Shown here: positions 47,340-59,290 of the stretch, in pieces | Position numbering within the stretch: the first letter of the stretch is position 1 | How the letters are laid out: the number at the start of each line of letters is the position of its first letter | Assembly (NCBI GenBank): GCA_022113835.1 | Contig: JAILWY010000023.1 | Span: 13,328,001 to 13,392,000, forward strand | Direction of reading: 5' to 3' | Origin: Atopsyche davidsoni | Taxonomy: Eukaryota > Arthropoda > Insecta > Trichoptera > Hydrobiosidae | Length of the DNA: 64,000 nucleotides | Made by a program: the position numbers and the translations under genes | Notes under the pieces: generated by a model | What the model was told of the DNA's origin: nothing | What the model saw: the letters and a program-made list of their open reading frames with translations, nothing else | Databases searched by the model: none

Positions 47340-48070
47340 AACAAGGTCAAATTTGGACAAAGACCTTCATGTGACCCTTGGATGTCTCAATTTTCGGGTA
47401 GCTTCTCGCCACATGTCGCGCGTCATCCTTCACTGAGGTTTTCCCACACTTCCACATCCTGCCCTCGACTCCAGTTAATGACCCTTCTGATTCTCCGATA
47501 AAACCTGCAATTGATTATTTCAATGAGAGCCCAAATGAATCCCGAGGTTTCCGAAAACAATGAAAATTGTTTCGAGTACTTAGAGTTGTCTGCGCCTATT
47601 TAACAGCTGCGGAATTCAGATTCTAAGTACTCATCATATTCTAGAATTTTCTTCGTTATATGATTTTTTTATCTAGAAGTAAAATGATAATCACCATTTC
47701 AAAACTTACATATAACAAGGAGCGAATTAGAGATTCTGCGTCCGCTGTTTCTCGTTCCATTGGCTATTTCCCCCTGCTTGATAGCCCCATAATAGATTTT
47801 TCTTCAAATAAACACATGGGTCAGTGATTCACCTAACGCCGCCGGTCACGTGTCCTGCCGCCGTACAGCTCCGCGAATAGAAAACGGCATCAATTTTCGA
47901 TCAAATAAAAATATTGTGCTTCCAATCTAGTCGGGTTGCTCGCCTATAACAATACCCTGGTCCAGACTGTGGCTTATAATATAATTATATACCGCCGGGG
48001 TGTGCCTCTGGCCACTCGGTTTTGATTCGGTCATTTGTCTCACAGCTGCTAGGATTTCACGAAAGCCACT
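47340..48070. other. Extended mixed island
   Basis: Alternating balanced patches (47340-47540, 47740-47890, 47930-48070) with CpG words (GCCGCCGGTCACG) and no coding frame. Together with 51840-52270 and 62030-62400 it is one of the stronger candidate conserved non-coding blocks, by composition alone. Confidence 0.35.
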
Positions 48071-49559
48071 TGAACCTTGAATGATAATCCAATCTTGACA
48101 TAAACATGAACGCTACATATTTTTTTAAATTCCCTTGTTCAGTATTGTGAATCCATAACAAAACAAGAAAGCGAACATGTATTAAGAGACAGGCAATTTC
48201 TTGCTTCTAGTCGACGTATTTAGAACAATACGGGCTAATATAATTTAATTTTGAGCTTATTTGTACTAACTTAAATATTCTTTAAGATTTTTATACATTT
48301 GCTGTGTTAAATAAATGCTTATAGAGACTAAAATATTATTTAATTCTTAAAAAGTATGTATGTAATTTTTACTATTTATTATATTTAACTAAATTCCGAA
48401 TAATAATACTTACAGTTTATTTAGATAAATCTTTAAAATATCTGCTAATAAAGAAAAAATAGTTTTAGTAGAAAATATAAAATTTATTTAAGTGCAAACA
48501 ATTTCAGGAACTTAACATTCCCAAAATCTCGACGGCATTTTGTAAAGAGCCTGTTGTTTATAAATTCCACTAGAAATGAAAAAAAAGTGTTGAATTTATC
48601 ATCTCAGCGACAGATTCTTGAATGCCCAGAGTAAAAATCAATAGAAGATGGACCGGGCCGTTCGTTCGTCACTTTCGTTGCCGTCGTAGGCAAACAAAGC
48701 TAAAACAATTAGTGTACTTGACAAATGACTTCTCTGTACAGACTCGGTGAAATGTAAATCAGTCGTAATTAGTTGCTTAAACCAATTTGCACTGATCGTT
48801 TATTAACTTTATAAAACGTGGATTACCTTCTTCTGCTTGTTCATGGAATTCATTGAACCTACTTTCTCCGTAGTATTGGTGTTAAATGCCTTGGAAAACT
48901 CTGGAATATTTCATATAACCAACTTAAATATTGTAGAATATGCATTTTTTTTATTATTATTCATGTATTTAATTAATGCCATATATGCTTTCATGGCAAT
49001 AGTATTTTAGAAATACATTTGTTTAACATTATGTCAATGTCAAATTAGCATAGTACTTCGTATCGAATACTACGACCTATGTTTATTTATAAGAAGTTGG
49101 TATTAAAAAAACAACGAAATGTCAAGTATAAGTTTAAATATAAAATTTTTTAAGTCTCTAAAGAATTATACAGTGATTAGATCTACACGGCGTGTAAAAA
49201 TACTTAGATTTAAGATGATGAATGAAAACATTCGCTTATATATTTCCATCAAAGGCATGCCTTACTTGCTTACGAGTAGAGATCGTGAAACGAGGCTGGA
49301 TTTTGAGATTGGATTGGTTAGAAAGATAATGACCCTATGAGTCTTAATTAGATTTAGATACTGTTCTACTGCGAACTTAAAGATTTTCTTTGAATTCATT
49401 TGTAGAAGCTTGACTTTACCCCTGTGGATATTTGGCCTGCCATGAAAGAAGGCTTCTCAGCAACGTCGATTCTCAATATCAAGGAAACCGACGAATATAA
49501 TTTGTTTATACATAAAAATGAGTATGATAAACAACGTTAATATCATTGTTTACTTCGTG
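48071..49559. other. AT-rich non-coding stretch
   Basis: A short mixed patch lies at 48600-48700. Otherwise nothing recognised. Confidence 0.5.
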
Positions 49560-49714
49560 TTCTCCGATGAAAGCCAATTTCCCTGTTTATCGCGAGTCTG
49601 CCGAGTACTAACAATAACTCTATAATTGTCAGTCTTGCAGACGCGCACAGCTGTTGCGTGTAAATAGACCCCGACACAAGCAGTGATCGGTGTAAAGTCA
49701 CACTCGACACGTGA

Positions 49715-49828
49715 TCACAGTTACAGTTACAAAATATTGGCGCAGTTGCCACGACGTGTCACAACAAAGAAGCTCCCGTGTCTGTGGAAGACGGCGTCGA
49801 GCCCGACGTCTACGATATCCCAGCAATA
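49715..49828 (+). other. Candidate exon segment (unassigned)
   Basis: A frame open from just after a TGA (49712-49714) runs 38 codons to a consensus donor ATA/GTGAGT at 49829, ending APVSVEDGVEPDVYDIPAI. Its second half uses C/G-ending codons. Possible acceptors are CACAG at 49716-49720 or GCAG at 49742-49745, both with weak pyrimidine tracts. Frames on the other strand are also open through this GC island (49560-49960). No family recognised. Confidence 0.2.
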
Positions 49829-49960
49829 GTGAGTTTCGCTGCTTTTATTTTCATAATCTCTTCGAGGCTTTCTCCTTCTTGATCCCGCGGGCGCTGTCTC
49901 CCAGCTGGTCTGCGCTGCGCAATTAAAGAACCTTGGACGCCGCGCTGCCAAAAAAAAGTT

Positions 49961-51839
49961 AGAACAGCTTTCAGCGACCTTGAAAGAGCGCCCGCTGAAA
50001 GTATATTATTATGTGTAATTATCTTAAAATTATTGATGTGTTTTTTTAAATCTATTTAAATTTATGACAACAAGTTTTATTAATGAAATTTCTCTGGTTG
50101 TGGTAGAGTTAAACTCTTTTGCTTTAGAAAATATGGTATTGTACCAGGACTATTTATAAATATCACCATTCGAAATAAATCTCAATAATTATTGTATTTT
50201 CACGGCTGATAATAGAGATATAAATGAAGTTCAGTTTCAACAATAATTCAGTTATCAGCTTAGTTTCATGAAGCAGCAATTCGGCACGGATTTGTTAGAT
50301 ACATAAAAATATTACTTAAAAGGAAACATATTCAATATTTAAAAAAATTCCATCGAGGTAAGTTGGCGAAACCAGTCATAATAAAAATAATAAAAATGTC
50401 ACGAAGAGAATTTTTATTTAAAATATTAAAAGGAAACCTTCTTCAGTCTCCTGAAATGTAATGTGTGGGAATAATATCTATTCAACCTTCAGGTTTCGTC
50501 TACAGACATGCATTGTCTGCCTCCTCAATAGATACTATCAATATTCCCAGTTCGTATACACGATTATTATATTAGAATATTAAAGATGTCCTTTTCGAAT
50601 GTAAGTAAATACGCAAAGCCAGGGGTTTTTAACACTGAAGAGACGTCCAAATAAATATATATATACACACACCTTTTTTGGTTATCATCGGAAAAAAAAT
50701 TCACTCTTCCATCGAAACCAGCAATGTTTCGGTCTAAGCTTATAATGAGTTGGAATTTTTTTTAACTAAAGAAGCTAAAAATTTTACTGCTCCTATTTGT
50801 TTTTTTAAATGTCCATAATAGCTCATTGATCTAATATACAGACTCGTTTTTAAAAATACTTTGGATTAATGTCAAAATGCTGCAAAAATAAACAGTTAAT
50901 TGCGTAATGTATATTTGCAGCATGTTTCCAGGCATGGAGAGACTATACTGTATAGATGAGTGTTTTTTACCAAGGTTTATTTAGTTTTAGACATTTACTG
51001 TATATCTAACTCATAGTTGGGATGCGACCCAGAGGCTTGGAGTATATGCGCTAGACGTCTATTTCGAAATGGCATTGATGCCTCAAGGATTCTCACGTAC
51101 TGAGCTGATGTCCCTCGTCGTATTTGTGGCTATTTCAATATATATGTTTCAGCACGCGACTTTCTACAAAACAAGGTTTGTTTTATATACATTTTATTAG
51201 AGTAATTAAAAAGGCAAAATAACGAACAAGATAAGACGCCTTCAGTAAATGAAAGGAAAACCAACTCGCAGAGATGCACCCTTGAATATTCTTAGTGGTT
51301 TTTTTTAACAAGTTTTCACAATAAGAGGAGGGATTGCTTTAATTTAAAATATACAAAGAGTTTGAAGAATATACATAAATAAGAAATACAGTATTTTTCA
51401 CCTGGACAGTAAATAAAAAGTCAAAAATTTGCAAAATTCTGCTGAAATCTGAAAACTATTTTATATATCAGCTAACTATGAATTGGCACATCTTAAATAT
51501 ATTTATTTATAAAGTCAAAGATATTGTACAACTTTTATATATAATTAAATCAATGTATATCTTTTTTATTTATACGGTTTTACATTGACAACTTTTAACC
51601 AATATTTTTAGTAATTATTAAAAAAAAATTAAGGTTATTAAAGTTGATTTGATTTAATTTTAATTAAACACTTAACAACGTTTTATCACCTTTGCGCTAA
51701 AATAGCGTGATTCATCTTATTTAATTCCTATATTAAAAAAAATACAATATTGTGTTAATGTTCATGTTTCCCCCCATGCGTGAATGCATTTCAATTATCG
51801 TGTCAAACGCGAAACTGCATGCATAGATTTTAATTCTCT
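49961..51839. other. AT-rich non-coding stretch
   Basis: Apart from the partial MITE end at 50350-50381, nothing is recognised. A mixed patch lies at 51010-51130. Confidence 0.5.
50350..50381. mobile_element. Partial MITE end related to 40922-41021
   Basis: The stretch containing AGTTGGCGAAACCAGTCAT matches the right end of the 100 bp hairpin element with a few substitutions. No opposite end was found, so this is a fragment or solo end. Confidence 0.55.
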
Positions 51840-52970
51840 GCATGACGCTGACAGGTGTCCTTCAGGTGTCCAGCAAATTCTTCAGGCCTTCTGCTCTCAC
51901 GACCTCGACTAAGGAGCTGGTCTCATCCGCGCTTTGCGACACGCTGAGCTTTGAGTGTGAGACTTCATCGGTTAGCTTAACTCCAAGGCGGTCGAACGAG
52001 GTGGCGTGACGAGACGGACATTTCATATGTTACTTCTTGACAGGAATACAAACGCTGACAGACATTTTAAATATTCAATAGCAATGGTGTTCGTAATTAT
52101 ACAATACATATACAACTCTTCGTATTGATTTCCACTTAGAGCTGCCGCCATCCGAAGTGTCAGAGGCTCTAAGGATGCAGTCTTTTTCAGCACACCTCTG
52201 CCACCTCACTAAAACCTATTCTATTCAGCCCCTTTGTCGGGGTCTTCTTTGGAGGAAAATGCTCTTCACTGGTCACAACCGACTTGTAATATATATTGTA
52301 ATATCACTTCGACAATAAATTACTGCAGAAATATCACGCGCGTAAAGAATTAAATGACATAAATAAATTTTGCTCGTAATATATTAATATAATACTACAG
52401 CATATTTTTTATTCATCTAATTTATTGCAAATCATATACACGAGAAGCAATACTGCGTAACGAAATATTACTATTACTTCGCACCGACTCAACGTCCTCC
52501 GTGCTCGATTGGCAGACCTTCGCAGGCCAACAAAAAAAAATCAAATTGTCACTTCGCAACACCAAAATAAAAGAATTTCGTGATCGATCAGCTGATACGG
52601 AGACGGCAAATCAAAAAACGCGTTAAACGCAGAGATCAACGCTCAATGACGGCCGCGCGCAGAGAAGACTCGGCCCAAGGCGGCGGCAAAAAAGCGTCTG
52701 AGCCAACGTACTTGAGGCTTTTTTCTGCATTCGGTTGCTAGGCTGGACGATATGAAGGTAACGCTGACCCAGTTCTGCTCCCAGCTGACCGATTAGGCGA
52801 CCCGCTCGGGCACCGGCAGTGATCCGGGTTTGAAGGACACACTGCCATAGCATGAAACATTACCGCTGCCTCCACCAGGTGAAACCGAACTCTGTGGAGA
52901 TCAGATTTTTGGTATCTGCAGATATATGTGTATATATATATTATCATTTGATTATATGTGAATGTATATA
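51840..52970. other. Mixed islands separated by AT-rich sequence
   Basis: Balanced patches at 51840-52040, 52130-52270 and 52480-52870 show no convincing coding frame. The last carries minus-strand frames of 76 and 85 codons with no recognised domain. Confidence 0.35.
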
Positions 52971-52973
52971 AAA

Positions 52974-53208
52974 ATATTAATATGATTGGGCACATTTTTC
53001 ACACATCGAAAATAATTAAAGAAACGCTCAGAAAAATATCATCGTGACTTGTGTGAGATTCGAACTCACATCTCCAAGCTTACATGACCGGTGCATTATC
53101 CATAAGGCTATCGAGCCACTGCAATATGTGCCTTATCATATTAATATATACCTGTATAAGTAAATAAATACGCACTTGATTGACGTTCAATCCACAAAAT
53201 AGACATAT
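52974..53208 (+). mobile_element. tRNA-derived SINE-like copy with a 5' inversion
   Basis: The 3' tail (about 53122-53208) reads on the plus strand, while the tRNA-like head and proximal tail (52974-53117) read on the minus strand. This is the head-inverted order produced by twin priming in LINE-mediated insertion. The inverted 22 bp ends at 52974-52995 and 53126-53147 match at 20 of 22 positions and mark the segment present in both pieces. The tail aligns with the copy at 22078-22140. A possible duplication, ATATATATATT (52932-52942 and 53205-53215), is too simple to trust. Confidence 0.75.
53045..53117 (-). other. tRNA-like SINE head (TGT anticodon)
   Basis: 73 nt with a perfect T-arm GTGAG-TTCGAAT-CTCAC and the same CATGTAA anticodon loop as at 17452-17524. 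The acceptor stem has two mismatches and the D-stem is imperfect. It is interpreted as a diverged SINE head, not a working tRNA gene. Confidence 0.7.
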
Positions 53209-55139
53209 ATATATTTTTATATAAATGGTTTTTTATCCATTTATACAATATTAAGGTGATAAATAGTGTCGAAAAAATATCCAGGATTTTTCCTGCCGTT
53301 TTATTGTATGTGTTGATCGATTACATTTATCGCAAACGCAGTCAATGTTGCTTGATATGGGTCTACTAAAAGAAAATCAGTCAAATTATATTCATTTTAG
53401 TCGTAATTTACAACGTTACAGTACAAAAAATATTTAAATGCAGGTTTCATGACCAACAGCTTAACATTTGAATTCCAAACAGAAACGATCTAGTTCATGT
53501 CTGTTTCAGTTTAGTATTTTTTTCTAACGCATAAAAAATGTAATAAATTTTGTTTGTAATATATACAATTTACACTTTTATATTAATGAATTTAAAAAAA
53601 ATAACACCGGTAGTAAGGCGTAGAAATGCACTTTGAAAGGCAAGTCTTTGCATAAAATTAATAAAACACATCTGTCATTTTAATATCTTGAACTATAACT
53701 GTAATGCGGACCGGAGAGAATTCATTTATACACGTCAAATAATTTAGATATATAAAAAAACCGCTAAATAATATTTATAATTAAAAAAATATCGTCAATG
53801 TGAACTTTGGCATGATCAAAAATGGTTTTTTAAACTATGATTTATTTGTATTTTATTATTTTTTCTATTAAGGTTTATTTTGTAATTTCTAATCAATGCA
53901 TGCAGGGTTTGAAATGAGTTATAGATTTCATGAAGGCTATTCGTTTTTTTACTGAAGTGAAATATTGATTTTTCTGATAGCAAATCTGATCTTAATTTAC
54001 TACCTTTAGATTTATAAAATTGTTTTTGAGTCATATTATCTTAAACAAGAATTGGAAATAAACTTATTATTCATCCAAGAAAACAATAAATTAGATTGAA
54101 TTAAGATTTGCAGAAAGAGTAGTACAGTGAAAAGTTCATTTTTTATTTAAATAATTTTATAAACTTCATCTAATTATATTACTAAACATGTGGGTTGTGG
54201 ATTTTTTATCTCCAGTGGTAATTAGCCAGCGATATCGCCGCATGGTCTGATGAAGGTCTCTTGTGAGAAGCGCTCAGGGGACCGCGGCGTGGCAACTTCC
54301 TACATCCTTGGAAACCATGCTTTTTATACTTGATTTAATCATTAATAGTTTTGTATCCTTATCTACACGGTGACCGCTGGATACCATCTAAAAAGCACGA
54401 CATTACATAAAAAATACACCACCAGATTTCGTAAAAGAGATATTGTCGTCAATACAAAGCAAGCACACTTACACTTTTTAACATGGCATATAAATTTTAT
54501 AGTGGTTTAAGAATAGTAAAATATTCCGTTGAGCAAATGTTTTAAAGAATAAATTGTAAATATAACAGGACAAATTGTTAGCATAACGAAACATATTTGA
54601 CTAGGCGGTAATTAAAATATTTACAAGTTTTAATAATACGAAAATTTACATGTAAAGCCATTTTTTAGGGATACGGGATATACGTATCTAATCAATTAAC
54701 TAAAATCATATTGTGGACCCAATAGACTGGTATATTAAATTACAAGCATTGGTACGTATCTTCGCTGTATTAAAAATGCTTTTAATATATTTAAATGTAT
54801 TTAGAAGTCTACGAGCTGTATTAATTATAAAAAAGTCAATAATACTTGCAACTCGCAAATATATATCTACCAAAAAAATGTACATCAGTTCCACACTCGT
54901 ATATAATGATTCAAATTCAACCGCGGAGGTAAGGGTAACCCCACCTGCCTCACCATGTGTGTGAATCGATTACCTAAAAACATACAGTATAAAAAAGTGT
55001 TAATATATTCGTATATCATGTTTCCATGGAGGTACCGTAATATTGCTTCTTATTCTAAATCAGTTTCGTTAGTCGATTAAATTGTGTGAGGGCCTGCTAG
55101 AATTCGTTGAATACAAATGAGTCGATAATTACTCGACGG
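53209..55139. other. AT-rich stretch with a small mixed patch
   Basis: A mixed patch lies at 54220-54320. No gene recognised. Confidence 0.5.
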
Positions 55140-55290
55140 AATGGCTCACGGAGGGAATCAGATAAGCAACAGGTATTTACCCGGGCCGGGGAGGAGCCGG
55201 GGAGGGCCGGAGCCCGCCGCCTGGCAACAGCCTCTCTTCCAGGGACCTCCAGACCTGCCGGGACTCCTTCATTTGTCTTTCAAAACTTAC
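55140..55290. other. GC-rich island
   Basis: Purine-rich GGGCCGGGGAGGAGCCGGGG and similar words. Frames are open in two registers (55107-55304 and 55141-55347) because of composition. The second begins with an ATG and reads MAHGGNQISNRY; it is not recognised. Confidence 0.35.
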
Positions 55291-57390
55291 TTAAGGAACT
55301 CTAACAAGTGCGAAATTCAACGTAAAGATACTTCACAATTCAATTAAAATACTTTCATAAAATGAACACTTTGTTCTACTTTTTAGCAATTGTGTTTAAA
55401 ATCTTGAAAAAGCAGATTTATACAATAAAAAGTCATAGATTCAGCAAAATGTCAATGATTGACATCAGTCAACTACTATTTATATTACCAACTTATATCA
55501 ATGACAATCTAATAAACATGTATTATTAGAAATTCATAATACATATTGTACATGAGATAGCCAGAAAAAATCTATCCCAAATACAGGAAGTACTCATAAA
55601 TATATAATTAGTGATCTTTTAATCATTTGGCAAATATTTTTTTATATTTATGCTTCATATGCTTCTTCTAATATAACATACCGTTTCCACTCTTCATTAA
55701 TTTTGGGCATTCTCTGAATCTTCATGTAATAAATCATTTTATTGACAATATAAAAATTACATTGTTATGACTATTTATAAATACAAATATTTATATTTTA
55801 GAATTTATGTAGAATGAAACTAAAAGGGATGTGGAGAGTAGCGAACTGCTAACTGAGAGTACTTCTCCTTTTACTTACAATTATTGTTACTTGTAAATCT
55901 AGCGGTTTTTATTTACTCTACTTTACCATTTTAGAATATGTATAGATAAATATAGATATATATTGAAAAAAATTGATGACAAGTATTTAAGAGATTAAGA
56001 GTGTTCTAGATTTACATCATTTTCAATAGTCTGTTGATTCGCCTCTATTAACGGAGTGCGTGCATGTGAGTACAAAAATTAATATTAAAATAGGTCGGCA
56101 CACAAATAGAGTCCTGTGTCATTGTCACGTCTTTTTATAGAATAATTAGTATTATTGCTGACCCACTAACACTGTCGTGAATCAGGCATTGATGGTTGGG
56201 AGCCAAACTCCAGCTAGCTGAATAGAGTGAAATATATTATGATTTTGCGATTATTAAATATGATATGATAGTGAATAACTCAATAAACAATAATTTTAAA
56301 AAAATTAAATATATTTTGAGTAACATGGACAACGGGACGCTTCCGACTGAAATTGGAATCGAGATAGTTTCAAGGGAGTCATGTGTCAGCCATGACGTCA
56401 TAATAAATTGTGGCGCCTTACAACTAAATTTATCACACGTATATATTTTTTTATTATTTACGTAAAATTCCAGTGGGGAGGCAAGTGCTGATCTCAACTA
56501 TCTTGGCGAGCTCCGCAGAAGACGGTTGGCTCTGGTAAATCTTATCTTAGCAAGTTTGGAAGATATCTTCAAATCCAGCATCAGTCCAATAACTGATATT
56601 TCCATTAAGCCATTGCAGATTCTTCTTGCCAAGTTTTCACTTGCCGTTTATCATATTCTGAATGAATAAAAAAAATGCGATTGCTTAAGTTTGTAAAACA
56701 AACTTCTGACAATTCATTATTATATATTTGCGTGTGTGTGTAACTAAATTTAGGTTGAAAATTATTTATAAAGATTATAATAATTATTATCGTTTTTATT
56801 TTGAGTGATAAGAGAAAAGTTGATTTTCAGTTGTTGTTATTTCTAACCATCTTATCATCGTCGCTGCTTCCTGCCATTCACAATCTTTGAGGTCTTCGCA
56901 AGAGGAGCACCACAAAGCGCCGGAAGAAGATCCAAGGTCAGGCGCTATGTCCTATTCACGAGTGTCCTGCGGTCGGGCTCGGCACACGTGCCACTGAATG
57001 GAGCGGAACGTCTTGCACAGTGTCAGATAATTAAAAGGTTTTGGATTGACAAACAACTTCCAACCACAAAATTACCAGCTGTCCTCCTGGATAGGCCCGA
57101 TAAGCAACATACCACATCGGATAAGATAAACCACATTTGAGTAAACAAGAAACCAACGAAAGGCTCGTCGCTTACATAATAAAATTTAATATGTAAGGTT
57201 AACTTCCTTGTTGAAATCACTGATTAATATTTAAATTTCAATTAAAGCATTAATGTAAATAATTATATTGATGCAGAAATCAACCCAAAATTAGTCTAAA
57301 CAGGGTTTTTTTTAATTATCGAGATGGTTGAATCTGCTCACACCTAAAAAAATCAGATCAAGAATGAAAACTTCATTATACTATTTTAAA
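55291..57390. other. AT-rich stretch with islands at 56470-56600 and 56850-57020
   Basis: No gene recognised. The second island is balanced and contains GTGCCACTGAATGGAGCGG. A plain AT-rich background surrounds both. Confidence 0.45.
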
Positions 57391-57470
57391 AATTTGCTGA
57401 AACTGGAGTTTTAGTTATAAGTATAATGTATTTAGTTGAAAATTTGCTAAAACTAGAGCTTAGTTTTAGT
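57391..57470 (+). repeat. Pair of 50-bp-spaced direct repeats, one forming a hairpin
   Basis: AATTTGCTGAAACTGGAG (from 57391) recurs as AATTTGCTAAAACTAGAG (from 57441). The second copy forms a perfect 9 bp hairpin, CTAAAACTA-GAGCT-TAGTTTTAG (57447-57469). Confidence 0.65.
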
Positions 57471-59157
57471 GTAGATAGAGTTAGCCACTAACGGGTGACT
57501 GTAACGATGCTATACGCACCGAACGGAAACTAATCGATGGCGTTTATTGGTGTTACTTCATTACTTAATGATAATTTACATTTAATTCTAAATCACATTC
57601 ATGATAATAAAAAATAAGGTCACCGTAGCGGTCATTGCACCCGAAAATCACAAGAATGGCAATGGTAAAGATAATGTAAATTTATTGAAATGACAAAAAA
57701 GTTAATCTATTTAAATAAGCTCTTTCTTAAGAATATTTCACATATAAATTACGCCCAAATAAAATTAAAAGCAGATACATTTTTTGAATGTGTTCCAAGA
57801 AGAGTTGGTGCGTGTGGCACTCTTAGCAACTCTACAATGTTACAAGTTATTCCAGTGACTCTAGCAAAAGGCGAGTACGGCTTCGTTCTCTTCTGAACGC
57901 GAGAAAAAACTGTCAGTAAATTTCACAGCAAGCAGTTGTTTATAAATGTTATAATAATATCGTATGTCCTGGAAAACCTCGGATTCAGGTATGCTATAAT
58001 TTATCTGTGTACAATTAGTTATGTTTTGAAAAATCTATATACCATAGAAACCCCCATTACTCTGTACGACTTATTCTTGTATACTTATGTATACAAGGTT
58101 ACTGGTTATAATTTACTTGTATAAATTATCTGCGTCTTTTGCTCAGACTAATGTAATAAATACAATATATTTTTCTTTTAATTATTTATATACAGCACAG
58201 TTCAGGGTTGGTCGTGGTTGGACCTAAAAATCTAATATTTATATCGTTTAATTTAGTTTGCTATAAACAATATATAAGGCGTACAAGGTTGTCCTGCTTT
58301 ACTCCTGAAAATTGAAAAATTCAATTCAGACTCCAGATTTGCTTCGTATTGTCATCGATTTCTAAGCCAAGGACTCGATTCTCAATAGTATAATAAAAGG
58401 AACTTCGACGCGGTGAAACACGTGACTATTTAAGCATTTAAATCGCCTTTGTTTTATTGCGCTGGCTGGCAATTATCGCATCCGATCGGTCATTAGACCG
58501 GGCGCCGGCGGATCGATTGTGCCTCAGTCCATTATGCAAGTCCGTGTCATACGACCGACTTCTGGGCGGGAGGCGCAGACGGCCGTCACGCCTGGCCGTG
58601 ATCTTTCTGAAAGGTTAAGCAAATTCACAGTTTCTATTTAAATTTAATCATAATTCGACGTTTCTTTGTTGAATAGACATTTGTTCAAACATAAATAATT
58701 CCTACTTGCAAAACTGCAATCTCTAGCGTTCTTTTTTACTTGCAAGATTTTCGAATTTTTTAAAAATAAGTACAAAATAAACAATCTGTCACATTCAACA
58801 CTGTATTTTAAACACACGTTAAAATAAAAGTTAAAGAAAAAAAAATGATTAACTTCCTAGTAGTGTTTAAATTGTTAGCAATTTACGATAAAATACAATG
58901 TCTTAAATTATAGAGGCATGAAATACGTAAGAAATCAGTCATTGGTTCAGAGGTTTAGCTTAATATGTGACCTAAATTTAAATATCAACCTTTTCTAGGG
59001 TGTTTGGGAAACTACTAGTTTTTAATATAGCCACGCACATTAGTGGTTTTTATTATAAAAATTAAATTTTATTATTTAATTCAACGTGAATTATTAGTTT
59101 TAGCTAAATTTATTTAATATTGAATACATAATAGTTGTCTTTTAAAGCCCTCTAGAC
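57471..59157. other. AT-rich stretch with a GC island at 58440-58620
   Basis: A hairpin CTTGTATAC-TTAT-GTATACAAG lies at 58076-58097. The island at 58440-58620 is CpG-rich (GACCGGGCGCCGGCGGATCG). No gene recognised. Confidence 0.45.
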
Positions 59158-59290
59158 ACGTAGCAACAAACCAAGCCACCAAACATGCAGCTAGCCAATA
59201 GCGTCCCTTTATTTTGACTGTTTTTTTATGGTTTTGCCTAAAATGTAGGACGCAATTGGCTAGCTGTGATTTGTGTATTTGATACTACGT
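59158..59290. mobile_element. 133 bp MITE-like element with imperfect inverted ends
   Basis: Outer ACGTAG (59158-59163) and CTACGT (59285-59290) enclose a diverged stretch. A strong inverted core follows: CAGCTAGCCAATAGCGTCC (59188-59206) against GGACGCAATTGGCTAGCTG (59248-59266), 18 of 19 matching. No clear target duplication was found and there is no coding capacity. Superfamily unknown. Confidence 0.65.

Noticed and set aside
57936..58124. 62-codon frame with repeated ISYVL-NL motif
   Set aside because: The two motifs differ at many bases and the frame is AT-rich and short; chance or a decayed duplication is more likely than a protein.
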